A stretch of 64,000 bases of DNA from contig NZ_WKYV01000001.1 of NCBI RefSeq assembly GCF_009677585.1, positions 282,666 to 346,665 of the forward strand, in the 5' to 3' direction. This document shows positions 52,675-60,866 of the stretch, in pieces. Under the pieces are notes generated by a model, which had not been told where the DNA came from, searched no databases, and saw only the letters and a program-made list of their open reading frames with translations. This stretch comes from Lactonifactor sp. BIOML-A5 (GTDB lineage Bacteria > Bacillota > Clostridia > Lachnospirales > Lachnospiraceae). Position 1 is the first letter of the stretch. Each line of letters starts with the position of its first letter. Both the position numbers and the translations under genes were made by a program.

Positions 52675-52938
52675 CTATTCTCCCAGACCGCCCTCTATGG
52701 CATCTACGAGTGTTTTCAAAGCTTCTTCCTCATCTTCTCCCTCGCAAACCAGTTCTATCTCATCCCCGCACTTTACACATGCTCCCAGAACGCTGAGGAC
52801 ACTTTTTGCATTGGCTGTGCTGTTCCGGAAACTGAACGTGATTAAGGATTTGAATTTCATTGCTTCCTTGCAAAGGATGCCAGCCGGTCTCAAATGTAAT
52901 CCTGTTGGGTTTTTAATCGTTACCTTTTGACTTAACAT
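52675..52938 (-). CDS. HPr family phosphocarrier protein
   Basis: The 87-residue protein is an HPr: NPTGLHLRPAG at residues 9-19 carries the phosphorylated His15 equivalent, and NAKSVLSVLGA carries the position of regulatory Ser46. In the PTS it shuttles phosphate from enzyme I to sugar transporters, and in Firmicutes HPr-Ser-P controls catabolite repression. I start at ATG 52938, with GGGGAG 8 bases upstream; the longer frame overlaps the preceding gene. It lies 13 bp after cdaR, so it is the last gene of the c-di-AMP operon, where glmM is more commonly found. Confidence 0.93.
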   Translation of the reverse strand: MLSQKVTIKNPTGLHLRPAGILCKEAMKFKSLITFSFRNSTANAKSVLSVLGACVKCGDEIELVCEGEDEEEALKTLVDAIEGGLGE

Positions 52939-52951
52939 ATGCATTTCTCCC

Positions 52952-54244
52952 CTATCCGTCTGATTTTTCAGCTGCTGTTTTAACAAGCTGTAGTTTAACC
53001 GTTATCTCATCTACTACCTGATACTGACTAGGAACCTGAATTGTCAGTGGCACTTCGTACTCTCCGGGTGAATAACCGCTCAGATCCAAGGTAGCCGCAA
53101 TGCTTGATTCGCTGAAATTAGCCAAATCCTTCTTTCTTCCCTTCAGCCGGATAGTAACCTTCTCACTGTCAAATACCACATCCATATCTCCAGGTTTTAT
53201 CACCTGGATGCTGGTAGTCGGAATACTGAATTCCTGACTGCCCAGCGGCAGTATCTTCACTTTCAGCAATATTATTTTATTTTCATTGGTTGCCAGAATA
53301 ATATCTTCCGGCAACAGTTTGCTGATATCAACCTTTACCTCAAAGTCAGCAGACTCTCCGTCCAGCTGCACTTCATCCGCAGGAATCTTAAGTACATTGC
53401 CATTATCGGCAAATTCCTGAAGTGCCTCCTCTGTACCAGCAATAGTGATTGTCTCTGGAACTGATTCAATGACATCGACCTGGTATCCTGAGGCAGGCTT
53501 TCCGCTGTAATCAGCCTCTATGGCTATATTGCTTTTGGTCTTCCACAGCTCTACAGCAACATTTACCGTTGAAGATTGGTCGTCTGCAAATTTAAGACTC
53601 TTTACATCGCTCTCAGACATTTCATCCTGGTTTTTGTCTATGATTTTAATCGTTGACGGTATAATGGTATCTTCATTCAATCCCTCCACGCTGATAGGAG
53701 CCACTACCTTGTCTATCTTTCCCATAACAGATGCCGGACCTTTGATGGTGATCTTGTCGGGATCACTGGTCATACGCCCAAGCTCATATCCCTTCCCGGG
53801 CTTGCTGCTGCCTGCATCCGGTGTTACAATAAAATCCATACTTTTAATCTGGTCAATCTCTATCTCTATGTTCTGAGGTCTGGCCTGAATATGGTCCTCT
53901 GTGATTCCAGGGCAGGATACGGTTATAGGAACCATAATGGGATCGGAATCCATATCTACAATCTGCTGCAGATCTGCAACCGCGGTAATATCCTTTGCTT
54001 CCAGCCTGTCAACCACTGATCGCTTACCGGTTACAGAGACACTGATATTTCTCTTCGCCTCGTCCACCAGCGGCATCTTCCCCATACTCTCAATATAGGT
54101 TGAATTTGTAATCTCCACAGATACATTGGAAATGGTCTGTGTCATCACCGGATCCTCAATATTTACAACCAAAAGCCATACAAACACAGCAATGAATACG
54201 GATATAATTTTCAAGGTGAATTTATTCATCAGACTTTTCTTCAT
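52952..54244 (-). CDS. cdaR: CdaR (YbbR-domain regulator of diadenylate cyclase)
   Basis: The 430-residue protein has one N-terminal membrane anchor (residues 8-25) and then four YbbR repeats of about 80-90 residues each on the outer side (for example VPITVSCPG and EVPLTIQVP near their ends). CdaR binds and regulates the cyclase CdaA in the membrane. The start at 54244 overlaps the end of cdaA by 23 bp; a second ATG five codons later is equally possible. The arrangement cdaA-cdaR is the standard Firmicute order. Confidence 0.92.
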   Translation of the reverse strand: MKKSLMNKFTLKIISVFIAVFVWLLVVNIEDPVMTQTISNVSVEITNSTYIESMGKMPLVDEAKRNISVSVTGKRSVVDRLEAKDITAVADLQQIVDMDSDPIMVPITVSCPGITEDHIQARPQNIEIEIDQIKSMDFIVTPDAGSSKPGKGYELGRMTSDPDKITIKGPASVMGKIDKVVAPISVEGLNEDTIIPSTIKIIDKNQDEMSESDVKSLKFADDQSSTVNVAVELWKTKSNIAIEADYSGKPASGYQVDVIESVPETITIAGTEEALQEFADNGNVLKIPADEVQLDGESADFEVKVDISKLLPEDIILATNENKIILLKVKILPLGSQEFSIPTTSIQVIKPGDMDVVFDSEKVTIRLKGRKKDLANFSESSIAATLDLSGYSPGEYEVPLTIQVPSQYQVVDEITVKLQLVKTAAEKSDG

Positions 54245-55106
54245 GCTTCACCCTTCCTTTCCATATCCTGAACTTGGAAGTATCAGTTTTTACTTTTTTC
54301 TGTACCTTCTCCAATACCTCCCTTAATTCGTCTGGCGTCAAGCCTACCTTCAGACTTCCGCTCATGGCAACAGAAACCCGGCCGGTCTCCTCAGATACAA
54401 TGATGGTGAGCGAATCTGTCACCTCACTGATCCCCACACCAGCTCTGTGGCGGGTTCCCAGATCCTTACTGAGATTCATGTTATCCGATAGAGGCAGATA
54501 ACAGGTAGCAGCCACAATCCGGTCACCTCTCACTATGATGGCCCCGTCATGAAGAGGGGTATTATGTTCAAAAATATTCAGCAGCAATTGGCTGGTCAAT
54601 AAAGAGTCCAGCATAATTCCCGTCTTTGCATACTCATTGAGCAAAATATCCTGCTCAATTACAATCAGAGCACCAGTCTTAACTTCTCCCATATCAAAGC
54701 ATGCCCGGATAATTTCATTAATCGTCTTGTTGGAAAACCTTCCTTCTTCCTCTTTATTGGCATCGAAGGGAAGGATTGTGGAGACAATGTTTTTATGTCC
54801 CAATTCTTCCAATGCTTTACGCAATTCCGGCTGAAAAATAATCAGAATCGCTGTAATAGCAAAACCAACACTGTTCTTGGCAATCCAAAGGATTGTCTGC
54901 ATGTCAAATAAATAAGCAATAAAAATAAATGCCAGTACAACCAGCATACCTTTTAACAGATTATACGCTCTGGTATTTTTGACCCACAGCATAAATTCAT
55001 ATACAAGAACAGAGATGATTAAGATTTCAACTATATCTATCACATGGATCTTGGGGAGTGAAAGGTTAACCAGATAGCTCTTAATTAGATTTATAATATT
55101 TTCCAT
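54222..55106 (-). CDS. cdaA: Diadenylate cyclase CdaA
   Basis: The 294-residue protein has three N-terminal spans (about 25-95) and a DAC/DisA_N domain that makes c-di-AMP from two ATP. The DGA motif (LHDGAIIV near 185) and RHR motif (GTRHRAGVG near 218) are both intact, so it should be active. c-di-AMP controls potassium and osmolyte uptake and wall homeostasis. It is translationally coupled to cdaR. Confidence 0.96.
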   Translation of the reverse strand: MENIINLIKSYLVNLSLPKIHVIDIVEILIISVLVYEFMLWVKNTRAYNLLKGMLVVLAFIFIAYLFDMQTILWIAKNSVGFAITAILIIFQPELRKALEELGHKNIVSTILPFDANKEEEGRFSNKTINEIIRACFDMGEVKTGALIVIEQDILLNEYAKTGIMLDSLLTSQLLLNIFEHNTPLHDGAIIVRGDRIVAATCYLPLSDNMNLSKDLGTRHRAGVGISEVTDSLTIIVSEETGRVSVAMSGSLKVGLTPDELREVLEKVQKKVKTDTSKFRIWKGRVKHEEKSDE

Positions 55107-55142
55107 ACCTTCACTCCTTTCTGCCAGTCCCGAAGTTTTGTC

Positions 55143-56192
55143 TTACAAATCTTTTAAAGAATCCTCCAGCTTTTCTTCAAAATCAAATTCTGAAAAATCA
55201 ACTTTCTCCAGTGGAATATCCTCCTCTTCATCCGGCTCCCGGGAAGCATTTCTCCGCTCAGGCCTTTCCTCCGGCTCTACCTGGATCTTCTTAATGCTTC
55301 TTTTGGATTGTGTTACCAGAGATTTCGGAACCGCCTTTACATAGTATACATATTCGTCGTCTTCAAACTGGAGATTCTCGCTTCTGGAGTAGTCCACTCC
55401 CAAGACAAAAAACTCCAATATCAAGCCAAGGATACAAGATCCCACGGCTGAAATGATAACAGCAGCCATTTCATTAGTCACATCCAGGAAAAGGCCCCCG
55501 GCCACCATTGTCACAATATAAATAACAGCACCTACAACGATAGCAATTCTCCAGGAATAGTCCACTGCCATCTTACGGATAACATATACTAGTATTATAA
55601 CCGCTGTAAAAGCAAGCACGGTCAGCCACATATTCTGGTTTTTCACTAAACCGTCCAGCAGAAACTTCAGCTTCTGCATAATATCTGTCTCGCCTTTCAG
55701 TACAGATGCTTTCTCTTTTACCAAATTCATAAAGTAGTAGATAATCACACCACAGTCTGCAGAAATAGCAGACGCAGGCCCACGGAGCAGACCGCAGCCA
55801 ATGGGGACAATGGCCGGTACCCTGAGTCCGAATGCTACAGGTGTCAGGATCAAAGCCAAATTATCCTTAGAAGAAAAGCGAAGAAATAATATCATCAGCA
55901 ATATAATAAGAAGAAGCGCAAATCCAGCCACTTCGACCCCTACAGCATAGCAGTGGGCAACAATGAGGGCCAGGCCTAAAATTACCATCAAGTTCAGGGG
56001 AAGCACTGAACACAGGATCGACAAAATTAATACGACAAAGATATTGTCCAGCTTATGCATAAATCCCAGGGAAGCATTTATTCCCCTGAAGGTAATAATC
56101 GCCAATAAAAACTTTAAGACAGGAAGAATAAAGGTATCATGCTCACCGTAAAAATTCTTCATCTTTTGTTTCAGTTCCAGTAAAGCTGTCAT
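55143..56192 (-). CDS. Conserved-looking multi-span membrane protein of unknown function
   Basis: I do not recognise this 349-residue protein. It has about nine hydrophobic spans in residues 20-270, including PVAFGLRVPAIVPIGCGLL, a glycine/proline-rich re-entrant-like segment, and a charged, acidic C-terminal tail of 75 residues (many Glu/Asp, with an RPERR basic cluster) that is cytosolic by positive-inside reasoning. The ATG overlaps the preceding stop (ATGA), so it is coupled to the small membrane protein upstream, and it ends 36 bp before cdaA. Its position suggests a role tied to c-di-AMP or membrane homeostasis. Confidence 0.7.
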   Translation of the reverse strand: MTALLELKQKMKNFYGEHDTFILPVLKFLLAIITFRGINASLGFMHKLDNIFVVLILSILCSVLPLNLMVILGLALIVAHCYAVGVEVAGFALLLIILLMILFLRFSSKDNLALILTPVAFGLRVPAIVPIGCGLLRGPASAISADCGVIIYYFMNLVKEKASVLKGETDIMQKLKFLLDGLVKNQNMWLTVLAFTAVIILVYVIRKMAVDYSWRIAIVVGAVIYIVTMVAGGLFLDVTNEMAAVIISAVGSCILGLILEFFVLGVDYSRSENLQFEDDEYVYYVKAVPKSLVTQSKRSIKKIQVEPEERPERRNASREPDEEEDIPLEKVDFSEFDFEEKLEDSLKDL

Positions 56193-56623
56193 GCTCTCTT
56201 CCTCCTGACAGTATTCTTCTTGAAATTTTTCTTCTCTTCCCTATCGTACATTTTCTTAAGCTTATTCAGATCTATGTAATACTGCTGAATACTCTTCTTT
56301 GCCCTGCTGTACTTCACAGAGGTATAAATATACGTTACAACGGAATAGAAAACCAGTAATACCACGTATCCTGCGATAACAGCAATGACAGTGGTAACTA
56401 CATTCAGCTTATGGGCATTATTCAGAAGATATTCTGCATTATAACCCGCAATAACAGCCAGGATCATACAGTACCCAATAGATACCAGAAAAAAATTCTT
56501 AATCAATGCCAGCCCAATAAAATCACTGCGGTAGTATTTACTGATAGGCAGATATGTCTTCCCCTCGCCGGCTTCATAAGAAGCAAGCTTAGTCATTTGT
56601 CTGATTCGCTCCAAATCTAACAT
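56189..56623 (-). CDS. Small two-span membrane protein of unknown function
   Basis: The 144-residue protein begins with a soluble segment (LDLERIRQMTKLASYEAGEG), has two hydrophobic spans (about 40-60 and 75-100) and ends in a very basic tail (KKNFKKNTVRRKRA). I use ATG 56623 because AAGGAG lies 6 bases upstream; a longer frame has none. An extended -10 box lies upstream, so it likely starts the operon that continues through the 349-residue membrane protein, cdaA, cdaR and HPr. No family recognised. Confidence 0.65.
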   Translation of the reverse strand: MLDLERIRQMTKLASYEAGEGKTYLPISKYYRSDFIGLALIKNFFLVSIGYCMILAVIAGYNAEYLLNNAHKLNVVTTVIAVIAGYVVLLVFYSVVTYIYTSVKYSRAKKSIQQYYIDLNKLKKMYDREEKKNFKKNTVRRKRA

Positions 56624-56695
56624 AAAATACTCCTTATCAGGTACATAATTTGAAGAAGTAAGCCATCTACCCCTCCATTTACTCATACGTACTTT

Positions 56696-56704
56696 ATTAT
56701 AGCA
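56696..56704 (-). promoter_or_regulatory. Extended -10 promoter of the membrane-protein/cdaA/cdaR/HPr operon
   Basis: TGCTATAAT on the minus strand is an extended -10 element about 70 bp upstream of the start at 56623. A -35 box is not obvious. No terminator was found after comF, so some read-through from the mreB-recD2-comF genes is possible. Confidence 0.5.
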
Positions 56705-56731
56705 TATATCTTTTTCTAAGAAAAGGACTTT

Positions 56732-57472
56732 TTAGGGCCCCTTTCCCCCACAAATTGTCATAAAATAAACTTTTTTTACACCATTTTTCTTTAATATTTT
56801 ACTCATATTGTCTATTGTGCTTCCTGTTGTGTAAATATCATCTACGATGAGAACTTTCTTCCAGGGAAGCCGGCTATCACACAGATACAACGGATTAATC
56901 TTAAATGCTTTTCCCAGATTTTTCCTTCTCTCTGCGGGGTCCAGCTTTTTCTGCGGAGCAGTTTCCAGTATCCTGAGAACTGCGTCTTTCCTCATGGGAA
57001 TACCGGTGTAATGCTCCAGCCATGTTCCCACTTCCTCCGCCTGATTATATCCCCTCTTTTTCCTTCTATTTTTATGTACCGGCACCGGAAGGATTACATC
57101 TGGATTCCATAATTTCAGCTGCCTGCCCTGATAATGCACCATTGCCCATGCATAATAATGGGCGTATTCACGCCTTCCGTGATATTTAAATTTGAGGATT
57201 GATTCTTTCATAATTGTTTCGTAGGAAAAAATACCAAGACCTTGGTCAAAGTGATGTGTTTTTTGAGTACAGTCAAGACAGAATTCCGACTGCTCATTCA
57301 TAAGTTTTTTACCACAGCTTTTGCAGCGCGGCTCTTCAATAGGCGTCACAGCCTGCCGGCACCCGGTGCATAAAAGACTTCCTTTCGGCATTACAATATC
57401 ATGGCAGATCGGACAGCGGCGGGGATACAGGCAATCCACCGCTGCCCTTGCATATTTTTTAATCTGTATCAC
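56732..57472 (-). CDS. comF: ComF family phosphoribosyltransferase-like protein
   Basis: The 246-residue protein starts with a zinc-ribbon (CPICHDIVM and CTGC, then CKSCGKKL and CLDC) and ends with a phosphoribosyltransferase-type domain carrying the PRPP motif KVLIVDDIYTTGST near residue 207. In competent bacteria ComF helps process incoming single-stranded DNA. The start is GTG 57472, overlapping the recD2 stop as GTGA, so the two are translationally coupled. Confidence 0.92.
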   Translation of the reverse strand: MIQIKKYARAAVDCLYPRRCPICHDIVMPKGSLLCTGCRQAVTPIEEPRCKSCGKKLMNEQSEFCLDCTQKTHHFDQGLGIFSYETIMKESILKFKYHGRREYAHYYAWAMVHYQGRQLKLWNPDVILPVPVHKNRRKKRGYNQAEEVGTWLEHYTGIPMRKDAVLRILETAPQKKLDPAERRKNLGKAFKINPLYLCDSRLPWKKVLIVDDIYTTGSTIDNMSKILKKNGVKKVYFMTICGGKGP

Positions 57473-59721
57473 CAGCCTCCCCTTTCTGCTTCCTGTATGC
57501 GAAGATCCAGTGTAGTGTATCTGCTCTGTTCCATCTCATTATCTATCATTTCTTCAAATGTTCTCTCATCACCAACCAGGGTGACGCACTTTCTGGCACG
57601 AGTTACAGCGGTATAGAGCAAGTTCCTTGTCATCAGCATCTTTGGCCCTCCTAACAGAGGGATAATAACTGCCGGGTACTCACTTCCCTGGGATTTGTGA
57701 ATGGTAACGGCATAGGCCAGCTCCAGTTCATCCAACTGGGAAAATGCATATTCCACATACCTGCATTCGTCATATTCCACAGTGAGCGTTTCCCCAAAGG
57801 AATTAATTTCTTTAACGATACCCATATCACCGTTAAATACTCCCTCTCCCCGTTCTGCAGCAATCCCGTATCTTCCCCGTATTTCCCAGGGCAGCTGGTA
57901 ATTGTTTTTAATCTGCATGACCTTGTCCCCTTCCCGGAAAAGTCCCTGACCTTGCTCTCTTTCCTTTTTTTCGGGAGCAGGAGGATTCAGATACTGCTGC
58001 AAAATCTGATTCAGACGTTCCACACCCAAAAGTCCCTTCCTCATAGGAGACAAAACCTGGATATCCAAAGGATCTGCATCTACAAACTTTGGCAGCTTCT
58101 TTTGTATCAGCGTTATAATAACACTGATTATAATATTTGCATCATACCTTTTCAGGAAGAAAAAGTCCATGCTTTTATTGTCCAGCAGAACTCTCTCCCC
58201 CCGGTTAATCTTATGGGCATTCACCACAATATCGCTCTGGGTTGCCTGCCGAAAAATTTTAGTCAGCTCGACCACATGAAAGTTTTCGGATGCAATAATA
58301 TCCTTCAGTACACTGCCGGGTCCTACACTGGGCAGCTGATTAACGTCCCCCACAAGAACAAGCCGGGTCCCAACTGTCACCGCAGACAAAAGTGCATGCA
58401 TCAGATGAATATCAACCATAGACATCTCATCGATAATGATCACATCTGCATCCAGAGGATTCTCCTCATTCCGTTCAAAATGTGCCCCTGCGGAGGAATC
58501 TTCCGGGACTCCGGTTAGTTCCAGAAGTCTATGTATGGTCCGTGCTTCATATCCGGTTGCCTCCGTCATTCGTTTTGCAGCACGTCCTGTGGGAGCCGCC
58601 AGGAATATATCTTGTCCTTCTCCCTCAAAATATCTGATGATAGCATTTATAGTAGTTGTTTTACCTGTTCCGGGGCCGCCTGTGATAACTAGTACCCCCC
58701 ATCGAACTGCCTCTTTTACTGCCTCCCTCTGCCGCTCATCCAAGATCACGTCGTGGTTAGCCTCTATCCTCCGCAGCTGCTTTTCCAGCAGCGTCTCATC
58801 TACATCCTCCTGGATGTTCAATTCTCGAAGCATCTGAGCGGTATGGAGTTCCAGATGGTAAAACTGACTGGCATAGACCACAGGAAGTGGAACCTCTGAT
58901 TTTTCATCTGTTATCTCTTTTACAACCACCTTTCGATCCACCGCCAAATCCATCACATGCTTTTCCATATATGCTGCCTCCACTCCCAGAAGCTGAGAAG
59001 TACGGCGCAGCAGCACCTCTTTAGGCAGATAGGTATGGCCGTCAAAAGTTCCCTGCAGCAGTATATACAGCAGCCCGCTTCGTATCCGGTAATCAGAGTC
59101 TGTATGAATTCCGATCCTTCCGGCAATCTCATCTGCCATCTTAAATCCCACCCCGGAGATATCCTCTGCCATACGGTACGGATTCTCTTTCAGAACCCCA
59201 TATAGCTGTGGGCCATACTGCTGATAAATTTTAACGCCTAAAGAAAGAGAGATGCCGTACTGCTGGAGAAAAATCATAGCTTTGCGCATATCAGCCTTCT
59301 CCTCCATCTGCTCTGCTATCTCCCGTGCTTTTCTTGGACTAATTCCCTTTATCTCCGCCAGGCGTTCCGGCTCCTCCTCTGCAATTCTGAGAGTATCATC
59401 CCCGAATCTTCTCACAATTCTGGATGCAAGCGCTGCTCCGATGCCCTTTATGGCACCTGAACCCAGATAGCGCTCCATGGCCGCCGCATCCTGGGGTATC
59501 ACAGTTTCAAAAGAGGTAATTGTGAACTGCGCTCCATAAGAGGGATGCTCCGTGAAACGCCCCTCCGCCTTGATGGTTTCTCCCTCCCCAATATACTGGA
59601 AATTACCTACACAGGTAACCTCTTCTCCTCCGGAGACTAAACACATGACTGTATATCCATTTTCCTCATTTCTGAAAATAATATGGTCAATATAACCTTC
59701 TATGGTCTCTTCTACACTCAA
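57469..59721 (-). CDS. recD2: RecD2-type SF1 DNA helicase
   Basis: The 750-residue protein has the RecD2 layout: an OB-like N-terminus, helix-hairpin-helix repeats (IKGIGAALASRIV near 95-107 and IKGISPRKAREI near 125), then the SF1B helicase with Walker A VITGGPGTGKTTT near 347, DEMSM (Walker B) near 420, QLPSVGPG and the C-terminal AVTIHKSQGSE and VTRARK motifs. RecD2 works outside the RecBCD complex in recombination and mismatch repair. It is downstream of mreB by 19 bp and is coupled to comF. Confidence 0.95.
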   Translation of the reverse strand: MSVEETIEGYIDHIIFRNEENGYTVMCLVSGGEEVTCVGNFQYIGEGETIKAEGRFTEHPSYGAQFTITSFETVIPQDAAAMERYLGSGAIKGIGAALASRIVRRFGDDTLRIAEEEPERLAEIKGISPRKAREIAEQMEEKADMRKAMIFLQQYGISLSLGVKIYQQYGPQLYGVLKENPYRMAEDISGVGFKMADEIAGRIGIHTDSDYRIRSGLLYILLQGTFDGHTYLPKEVLLRRTSQLLGVEAAYMEKHVMDLAVDRKVVVKEITDEKSEVPLPVVYASQFYHLELHTAQMLRELNIQEDVDETLLEKQLRRIEANHDVILDERQREAVKEAVRWGVLVITGGPGTGKTTTINAIIRYFEGEGQDIFLAAPTGRAAKRMTEATGYEARTIHRLLELTGVPEDSSAGAHFERNEENPLDADVIIIDEMSMVDIHLMHALLSAVTVGTRLVLVGDVNQLPSVGPGSVLKDIIASENFHVVELTKIFRQATQSDIVVNAHKINRGERVLLDNKSMDFFFLKRYDANIIISVIITLIQKKLPKFVDADPLDIQVLSPMRKGLLGVERLNQILQQYLNPPAPEKKEREQGQGLFREGDKVMQIKNNYQLPWEIRGRYGIAAERGEGVFNGDMGIVKEINSFGETLTVEYDECRYVEYAFSQLDELELAYAVTIHKSQGSEYPAVIIPLLGGPKMLMTRNLLYTAVTRARKCVTLVGDERTFEEMIDNEMEQSRYTTLDLRIQEAERGGW

Positions 59722-59740
59722 TTGCCTTATTCCTCTTTTT

Positions 59741-60736
59741 CTAAAGTGTCTTATCCATCTTGCTCATCAGCTCCATGTATTCCCCGGTACCAATGGCAAC
59801 AGCCAGTGTAGGCTCCTCAGCCACCACCGTATTTATTCCGGTTTCTTCCTCAATTAACTGTTCCAGACCTCCCAGCAGCGCCCCGCCGCCAGTAAGAACA
59901 ATCCCTCTGTCGGCCACATCTGCCGCCAACTCCGGAGGAGTCTTCTCCAGCACACTGTGAATCGTCTCCATAATCTGGCTGGTGGCATCTTTTAATGCCT
60001 CCCGTATCTCTTCCGAGGTAAGTGCCACTGTTTTCGGAAGTCCGGTAATAGTATTTCGTCCTTTGATCTCCATGACTTTTGGCTGAGGCATAGGATATAC
60101 GCTTCCTATCTTTACTTTTACATCCTCCGCTGTAGGCTCACCAATCATCAGGTTATGTTTCTTTCTCACATAACGCATAATGGCATCGTCAAAATTATCT
60201 CCTGCTACTTTAATAGACGTTGCCACAACAGTACCCCCAAGGGAGATTACTGCCACGTCTGTGGTACCTCCTCCAATATCTACTATCATGTTCCCAAAGG
60301 GTCTGGTAATGTCAATCCCTGCACCGATGGCTGCAGCAATTGGCTCTTCGATAATAGCCACCTCTCTGGCACCTGCCTGATAAGTAGCCTCCTCCACTGC
60401 CTTTTTCTCCACAGCTGTGACGCCGCTTGGGACGCAGATACTAATTCTCGGCTTTCTGAATGCTTTTCTTCCCATGGCTTTGGAAATAAAATACTTCAGC
60501 ATCTTCTCTGTTACTTCAAAATCAGAGATAACTCCCTGACGAAGGGGGCGGACTGCAACGATGTTCCCGGGAGTTCTCCCAATCATCATCCGGGCTTCTT
60601 CCCCAACTGCCCTGATTTTATTCGTATCTTTATCATATGCTACGACGGATGGTTCCTTCAGCACAATCCCTTTTCCTTTTGCATACACCAGAATACTGGC
60701 TGTTCCCAGATCAATTCCAATATCTGTTGATGTCAT
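59741..60736 (-). CDS. mreB: Rod-shape-determining actin homologue (MreB/Mbl)
   Basis: The 331-residue protein is an actin-fold MreB family member: GIDLGTASILVYAKGKGIVLKEPSVVA at the start (phosphate 1), IVDIGGGTTDVAVIS near 158 and IVLTGGGALLGG near 283 (nucleotide-binding motifs). It organises lateral wall synthesis. There is no mreC/mreD next to it, so it may be the Mbl-type paralogue. GGGG precedes the ATG. It begins the mreB-recD2-comF unit. Confidence 0.94.
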   Translation of the reverse strand: MTSTDIGIDLGTASILVYAKGKGIVLKEPSVVAYDKDTNKIRAVGEEARMMIGRTPGNIVAVRPLRQGVISDFEVTEKMLKYFISKAMGRKAFRKPRISICVPSGVTAVEKKAVEEATYQAGAREVAIIEEPIAAAIGAGIDITRPFGNMIVDIGGGTTDVAVISLGGTVVATSIKVAGDNFDDAIMRYVRKKHNLMIGEPTAEDVKVKIGSVYPMPQPKVMEIKGRNTITGLPKTVALTSEEIREALKDATSQIMETIHSVLEKTPPELAADVADRGIVLTGGGALLGGLEQLIEEETGINTVVAEEPTLAVAIGTGEYMELMSKMDKTL

Positions 60737-60791
60737 ATGATACCCCTTTCTATAACTCCTCTGCTCAGACTTTTTGTCCTTTGTGAAGACA

Positions 60792-60819
60792 GACCAGACT
60801 GATGGTCACCAGCCTGGTC
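60792..60819. other. Hairpin in the mreB leader
   Basis: GACCAGACTG pairs with CAGCCTGGTC with one mismatch and an 8-base loop, about 55-85 bp upstream of the mreB ATG. No T-run follows, so a leader structure is more likely than a terminator. A TATAAT -10 box lies just upstream (around 60835). Confidence 0.35.
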
Positions 60820-60866
60820 ATCTATGATTTATTATATCCAACTTGTCCTGAAAAGAAAAGGGCTAA

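Noticed and set aside
57697..58518. Plus-strand open frame of 273 codons
   Set aside because: It is antisense to recD2, which has complete helicase motifs; no start signals on the plus strand.
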